Below, in pieces: positions 7,775 to 10,662 of a stretch of DNA of 10,662 nucleotides. The stretch covers positions 1-10,662 of the forward strand of contig WJIN01000348.1 of NCBI GenBank assembly GCA_014730295.1, given 5' to 3'. Position 1 is the first letter of the stretch. Every line of letters starts with the position of its first letter. The translations under genes and the position numbers were made by a program. The notes under the pieces are model-generated. The model was given only the letters and a program-made list of their open reading frames with translations, was not told the DNA's origin and searched no databases. Source of the DNA: Promethearchaeota archaeon (GTDB taxonomy: Archaea; Asgardarchaeota; Lokiarchaeia; Sigynarchaeales; SOKP01).

Positions 7775-7791
7775 GAGGTGTAGAAAAAATA
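7775..7791 (+). promoter_or_regulatory. Shine-Dalgarno site and probable ATA initiation codon of csx1
   Basis: GAGGTG (7775-7780) is followed by an 8-nt spacer (TAGAAAAA) and ATA at 7789-7791. The arrangement is nearly the same as at cmr6, where GAGGTG is followed by 9 nt and ATG. The frame is closed by stops at 7762-7767, and no ATG, GTG or TTG occurs in it before 7924, yet the intervening codons encode a conserved CARF N-terminus. Either ATA is used as a weak start or an ATG was lost by mutation or sequencing error. Confidence 0.6.
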
Positions 7792-9144
7792 GATTCTAAA
7801 ATATTTATTACAATTTTAGGAGATTCAAGGTTTTATAAATATACAAACTATACTTTTGACATTAAATCTTCGAAGAAATTTACTGTAAATCATTGGTATG
7901 CAAGTTTTGCTTTATTAAAGTATTTGAACGAAAGATCAAAAGCATCAATTAGAAAGATTTTCGTATTATACCCTGCCACAGAGGTTGGAATGCGAAGTTT
8001 TGAGAAAGGATGGAAAAAGGATGAAAACAAAAATTACAATGAGAATAAAGCGCCTGTGAAAGAAATTATCTCAAATGTTGCACCTAAAAGTTCTGATGTA
8101 ATTGGAATTTCTTTTCCCAATGTTAATTCAACAGAGGAGATCTGGGATTTTCTTACATCTTGTCTTAAATTTCTTAATAAAGTTAAAGATTCAAATATTT
8201 TCGTGGATATAACACATGGATTTCGTATTTATCAAAATCTCTTATTTTCTTTCCTCTATTATTTTGAAAATATTTCTACAAACAAATTAGAGAAAGTTTA
8301 TTATGCATTATTTCAAGGTGAAGGAGAAGAGACACCATTTATAGAGTTAGATCAGCTGATAATGCTTCAACAAGAGATTTCTCAAATAAAACTCTTAATC
8401 CAAAATTTAGATGTAGGAGCATTTGAAGCATTAAAATCTAGAGTTCGTGCGTTAAAGTCGTATATTTTGACACTTCAGAAAGTATTGTTATTAATAAACA
8501 ATGGAATTGTCAGCGATAAATTATTACCCAAACTCGATTATTTAATGGACACAGATAAGTTTGATTTCATCCCGAATAATGTTTTTTCAAATTATGATCT
8601 ATTTTTAAAAAAATCCTTTGTTAAAGGCATCCGTCCAGAAATTCTAGCCATTAAAGACGCAATATTCGGTAATGTTAAAAATGAATCTAAAATTTGGCAA
8701 CGACAACTTAATCTTGCACATTTATTGCTTTCAAGGAAAAAAGAAATTTCTACATCTTTACAATTAATCCGGGAATCTTTTATATCTTGGATATGTGAAG
8801 ATGTCTATGATTATGACTCTCTTGATACGACTAAGAGAGCAGAGGCATCGATGATTTTCAAAAAATTAAGGATCATACAAAAAGAAAATAAATTTGGAAT
8901 AAATAAAAGTTTGATATTCCAAATAATCGATAGATTAGCTCAAGTTAGGAATAGCTTTGCTCATGTTTTTTCGACCAGCGATCAAATTCTATTAATTGAA
9001 AAGAAATCACAAAACATAGTAAATTATATCGAAGAAATACTGAAAGATATTATAAGGTTGAAGAAATTGATCAATTCTAAAGATGAAAAAGAATATCTTA
9101 TAAATATTATTAATGAAATGGAAGCTAATGAATATAAGACATAA
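7789..9144 (+). CDS. csx1: CARF-HEPN ribonuclease, TM1812-type Csx1/Csx2 family
   Basis: Proteins of this family bind cyclic oligoadenylate through CARF and degrade RNA through a HEPN dimer. Counting from ATA 7789, there are 451 residues. The first strand and loop, IFITILGDSRFYKYTNYTF (5-23), match the ILxSFLGT...YxxTxYxF opening of TM1812-type CARF proteins. The second hallmark, DITHGFR, is at 140-146. After a long helical linker, the C-terminal HEPN domain shows the active-site motif RNSFAH (R387, H392, Rx4H). A start at the first conventional codon (TTG 7924) would delete 45 residues including the conserved first strand, so it is unlikely to be the native start. The gene follows cami1 by 50 nt on the same strand. 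All visible motifs are intact, so the gene is probably functional unless the start codon is truly lost, in which case it is a recent null. Confidence 0.85.
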   Translation: MDSKIFITILGDSRFYKYTNYTFDIKSSKKFTVNHWYASFALLKYLNERSKASIRKIFVLYPATEVGMRSFEKGWKKDENKNYNENKAPVKEIISNVAPKSSDVIGISFPNVNSTEEIWDFLTSCLKFLNKVKDSNIFVDITHGFRIYQNLLFSFLYYFENISTNKLEKVYYALFQGEGEETPFIELDQLIMLQQEISQIKLLIQNLDVGAFEALKSRVRALKSYILTLQKVLLLINNGIVSDKLLPKLDYLMDTDKFDFIPNNVFSNYDLFLKKSFVKGIRPEILAIKDAIFGNVKNESKIWQRQLNLAHLLLSRKKEISTSLQLIRESFISWICEDVYDYDSLDTTKRAEASMIFKKLRIIQKENKFGINKSLIFQIIDRLAQVRNSFAHVFSTSDQILLIEKKSQNIVNYIEEILKDIIRLKKLINSKDEKEYLINIINEMEANEYKT

Positions 9145-9172
9145 AGAAACTAATAAAAAGAGATAATGTCTC

Positions 9173-9205
9173 ATGATATTAATCATTAATGTTATAGAAT
9201 ATCAT
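9173..9205. repeat. Inverted repeat upstream of the CARF-wHTH gene
   Basis: ATGATATT (9173-9180) and AATATCAT (9198-9205) are exact reverse complements with a 17-nt loop; the left arm also begins a smaller palindrome, ATGAT-ATTA-ATCAT. It lies in the 101-nt gap after csx1, about 40 nt before the next start. It could be a wHTH operator or a weak hairpin ending the csx1 transcript; no T-run follows, so a canonical intrinsic terminator is not supported. Confidence 0.35.
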
Positions 9206-9245
9206 TAGAACCTTAAAAGAAAATATTTGGATTGAAAAATAGGAT

Positions 9246-10019
9246 ATGAAAAATATATATTTAATTTCCTCATTAGGAATGTCTCCAGGAGTAATTACCG
9301 GAGTAATTGATGCATTACAATACTCAAATTTAGAAGAAACCTACGATCCCAAATACATTGCAATTATAACCACTGATCACGATTTAACTCGACGAGCGGT
9401 TGAGCTAATTGAAAGGGATATCTCTCAATTTAATCCTCATATTAAAATCCTCCCTTATATTATAAATGGTCTATCCGATATTCATACGAGTAAAGACAAT
9501 TTCCAAGTTATGAAAACATTCCTCCAAGCTTTTAAACAAGGAGAGCTCTATAAGAAAAGAGCTGAGGTTGAACAAATCCATACAAATATCGCAGGTGGAA
9601 GGAAAACGATGTCGGGTGTTTTTACCGCACTTTCAAATATTTTTCCGGTAGATAGAATTTATCATCTCTTAACTTCTCCAGATATAGAACGAAATGGGCA
9701 TATAAAAAACTTTTTAGACGAGAATAACCGACTAAAAGATAATTTACTTAATGATGTGAGACTTCAGAGATACTTACATCCAAAAGCAGCGAGAGAAAAA
9801 TCAACCTTAGTAGAGATTCCCCTATTAAAAACCTTCAATTTTGATAATCTTCTATATACAGTAGAATCAATACTCAATAAAGAAAGAATTTTAAATAAAA
9901 GGATAGTGAATATGCTGATTAGGAATAGAATAATAGAACCAATTAGTAAGGAAAAATATTCTCCAACTAAAGAAGGAAAAACGTTATTTGAACTATTAAA
10001 ATATTATTTGTCATTGTAA
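9246..10019 (+). CDS. CARF-wHTH protein without effector domain, candidate ring nuclease or regulator
   Basis: The 257-residue protein has an NE0113-type CARF domain (about 1-190): YLISSLGMSPGVITGVIDAL (5-24) carries the first strand and binding loop, and AGGRKTMSG (116-124) the second ligand motif. A winged helix follows (about 205-252; LNKRIVNMLIRNRIIEP, then SPTKEGKTLFELL). The layout parallels residues 1-230 of the CARF-RelE protein two genes upstream, including LHPK before the linker (178-180 region), but stops where RelE would begin. CARF proteins with only a wHTH include cOA-degrading ring nucleases and transcription factors; sequence alone does not say which this is. ATG 9246 is the only possible start, because a stop lies two codons upstream; AGGAT abuts it too closely to be a good ribosome-binding site, and an AAAATATTT about 20-27 nt upstream would suit leaderless transcription if the host is archaeal. 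Confidence 0.85.
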   Translation: MKNIYLISSLGMSPGVITGVIDALQYSNLEETYDPKYIAIITTDHDLTRRAVELIERDISQFNPHIKILPYIINGLSDIHTSKDNFQVMKTFLQAFKQGELYKKRAEVEQIHTNIAGGRKTMSGVFTALSNIFPVDRIYHLLTSPDIERNGHIKNFLDENNRLKDNLLNDVRLQRYLHPKAAREKSTLVEIPLLKTFNFDNLLYTVESILNKERILNKRIVNMLIRNRIIEPISKEKYSPTKEGKTLFELLKYYLSL

Positions 10020-10220
10020 ATTCTTATCAGAAGTATATTTGACTCTAAGAAACAGATTTCATAAACCAATCCGAAGAAATAAGGTTATAGACTATTGTTT
10101 CATAAATAAGATTGAAATAGAGTAGATCAGACCGCATACCAAGCTTCCCAGAGTATTTTAACTACTAATCGAAAATTTTAGATTGAAATTAGATTAAATC
10201 TTTAATGTATAGTATAAAAT
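10020..10220. other. Non-coding gap with an 11-bp tandem repeat
   Basis: Stops in all frames exclude a gene in these 201 nt. The only structure noted is an 11-bp direct repeat with one or two mismatches, TTAGATTGAAA (10178-10188) followed at once by TTAGATTAAAT (10189-10199), overlapping a short palindrome AGATTAAATCT (10191-10201). It lies about 20-40 nt before the MNT start, a plausible operator or promoter position for an autoregulated toxin-antitoxin unit. No terminator hairpin with T-run is seen after the CARF-wHTH gene. Confidence 0.4.
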
Positions 10221-10645
10221 ATGTCAATAGATACTACATATCTTTATGAACGAGATAGGAAGATCTTAAATAAGATTATTGAGGCAATAAAGCAAGTTAA
10301 AGGCAATCTCGGGGCTATCTTATTTGGAAGTGTTCTTAAATCAAATGTTTATAATGATATTGATCTTGCAATCGTGAGAACACCTAATTCAGCTTCTAAA
10401 TCGTTAATGTATCTTTTATAATTTCCGCAAAATTCGATACCCGTTTTTTAACAGAGATGCACACAATTATCGTTAAAGAAGCGATCAAGGAAGAACTTCT
10501 TTTTAAAAAAGATTATTTTTAATTATTTGATATTGATATTAGGATTATTAAGGAATGGGAATCATTTCGACCCTATTATGATTTATATTTGGAGACGGTC
10601 AAAAATGACGTCCGAAAGGATTCTTCAGAGAATAGGTTTTATTGA
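10221..10645 (+). pseudogene. Broken MNT-type nucleotidyltransferase (MntA-like antitoxin)
   Basis: The first frame (66 codons, stop at 10419-10421) encodes a minimal nucleotidyltransferase core: GAILFGSVLKSNVYNDIDLA (31-50) with the GS...DxD motif (G36, S37, D46, D48). In MntA-HepT systems this fold AMPylates and neutralises a HEPN toxin. The rest of the protein continues in the -1 frame: from about 10400, ISAKFDTRFLTEMHTIIVKE and LLFKKDYF to a TAA at 10520-10522, then in that same frame FDIDIRIIKEWESFRPYYDL and LETVKNDVRKDSS to TGA 10643-10645. That tail resembles the usual MNT C-terminus (charged segment, then a WxxFxPYY-like motif). One frameshift, somewhere in 10400-10418, and one nonsense codon therefore separate it from a complete ~141-residue protein. 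No slippery heptamer is evident, so decay or sequencing error fits better than programmed shifting. There is no clear ribosome-binding site. Confidence 0.65.
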
Positions 10646-10662
10646 AAACCGATTGAAATTGA
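10605..10662 (+). CDS. Probable HepT-like HEPN (DUF86) protein, N-terminus only
   Basis: Nineteen codons are visible before the window ends: MTSERILQRIGFIENRLKL. The amphipathic pattern (RILxRIxFIExxL) resembles the first helix of HepT/DUF86 proteins, the usual partner of MNT nucleotidyltransferases. GGAG at 10591-10594 lies 10 nt before the ATG, and the start overlaps the tail of the broken MNT gene by 41 nt, as is common for this pair. The catalytic Rx4HxY motif lies outside the window, so toxin function is inferred from context only. Confidence 0.45.
   Translation, partial: MTSERILQRIGFIENRLKL

Noticed and set aside
7924..9144. csx1 beginning at TTG 7924
   Set aside because: It would remove the conserved first CARF strand and loop encoded in the same frame from 7789; no good Shine-Dalgarno precedes this TTG.
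10400..10421. Programmed -1 frameshift in the MNT gene
   Set aside because: No X-XXY-YYZ slippery heptamer is seen in the window where the shift must occur, and a further in-frame TAA at 10520-10522 would still truncate the product.
10110..10662. GATTGAAAT, a common 3' end of CRISPR repeats, at 10110-10118, 10181-10189 and 10651-10659; the first two are 71 bp apart, a plausible repeat-spacer length
   Set aside because: Aligning the 37 nt ending at the first two motifs shows no similarity beyond AGATTGAAAT, and the third is not in register. Such A/T strings are expected in this composition, so a CRISPR array is not supported.

Overview
The window holds a type III-B (Cmr) CRISPR effector operon, a divergent run of three CARF-domain signalling genes, and at the right edge a decayed MNT/HEPN toxin-antitoxin remnant. 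The DNA is very AT-rich, with long A and T runs and frequent AGA and ATA codons. Strong Shine-Dalgarno sites (GAGGTG, AGGAGG) precede several genes. This fits an AT-rich archaeon (Asgard-like composition is possible) or an AT-rich bacterium; I cannot decide between them from this window.

Positions 1-6439, minus strand: cmr1, cas10 (cmr2), cmr3, cmr4, cmr5, cmr6 in canonical order, closely spaced and translationally coupled in places; cmr6 runs off the left edge. Cas10 keeps a GGDD cyclase motif but has no N-terminal HD nuclease domain. Cmr4 keeps the conserved aspartate associated with target-RNA cleavage. The main surprise is Cmr6: its first ~66 residues are a recognisable cold-shock domain (CSD, KGFGFI motif), joined by a lysine-rich linker to an otherwise normal Cmr6.

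Positions 6440-6733: a gene-free divergent promoter region with a perfect 9-bp inverted repeat near its centre.

Positions 6734-10019, plus strand: (i) a CARF-wHTH protein with a RelE-like C-terminal domain, matching the Cami1 ribosome-dependent mRNA interferase architecture; (ii) a TM1812-type CARF-HEPN ribonuclease (Csx1/Csx2), whose true N-terminus is encoded but lacks an ATG, GTG or TTG start, a well-placed Shine-Dalgarno pointing instead to an ATA codon; (iii) a CARF-wHTH protein resembling (i) without the RelE domain, a candidate ring nuclease or regulator. The expected circuit is: Cmr binds target RNA, Cas10 makes cyclic oligoadenylate, proteins (i) and (ii) degrade RNA, and (iii) damps or regulates the response. 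Nearly every activity predicted here acts on RNA.

Positions 10020-10662: a short non-coding stretch, then an MNT-type nucleotidyltransferase gene broken by a frameshift and an in-frame stop, overlapped by the first codons of a probable HepT-like HEPN gene that leaves the window. No cas1, cas2, cas6 or CRISPR array is visible.
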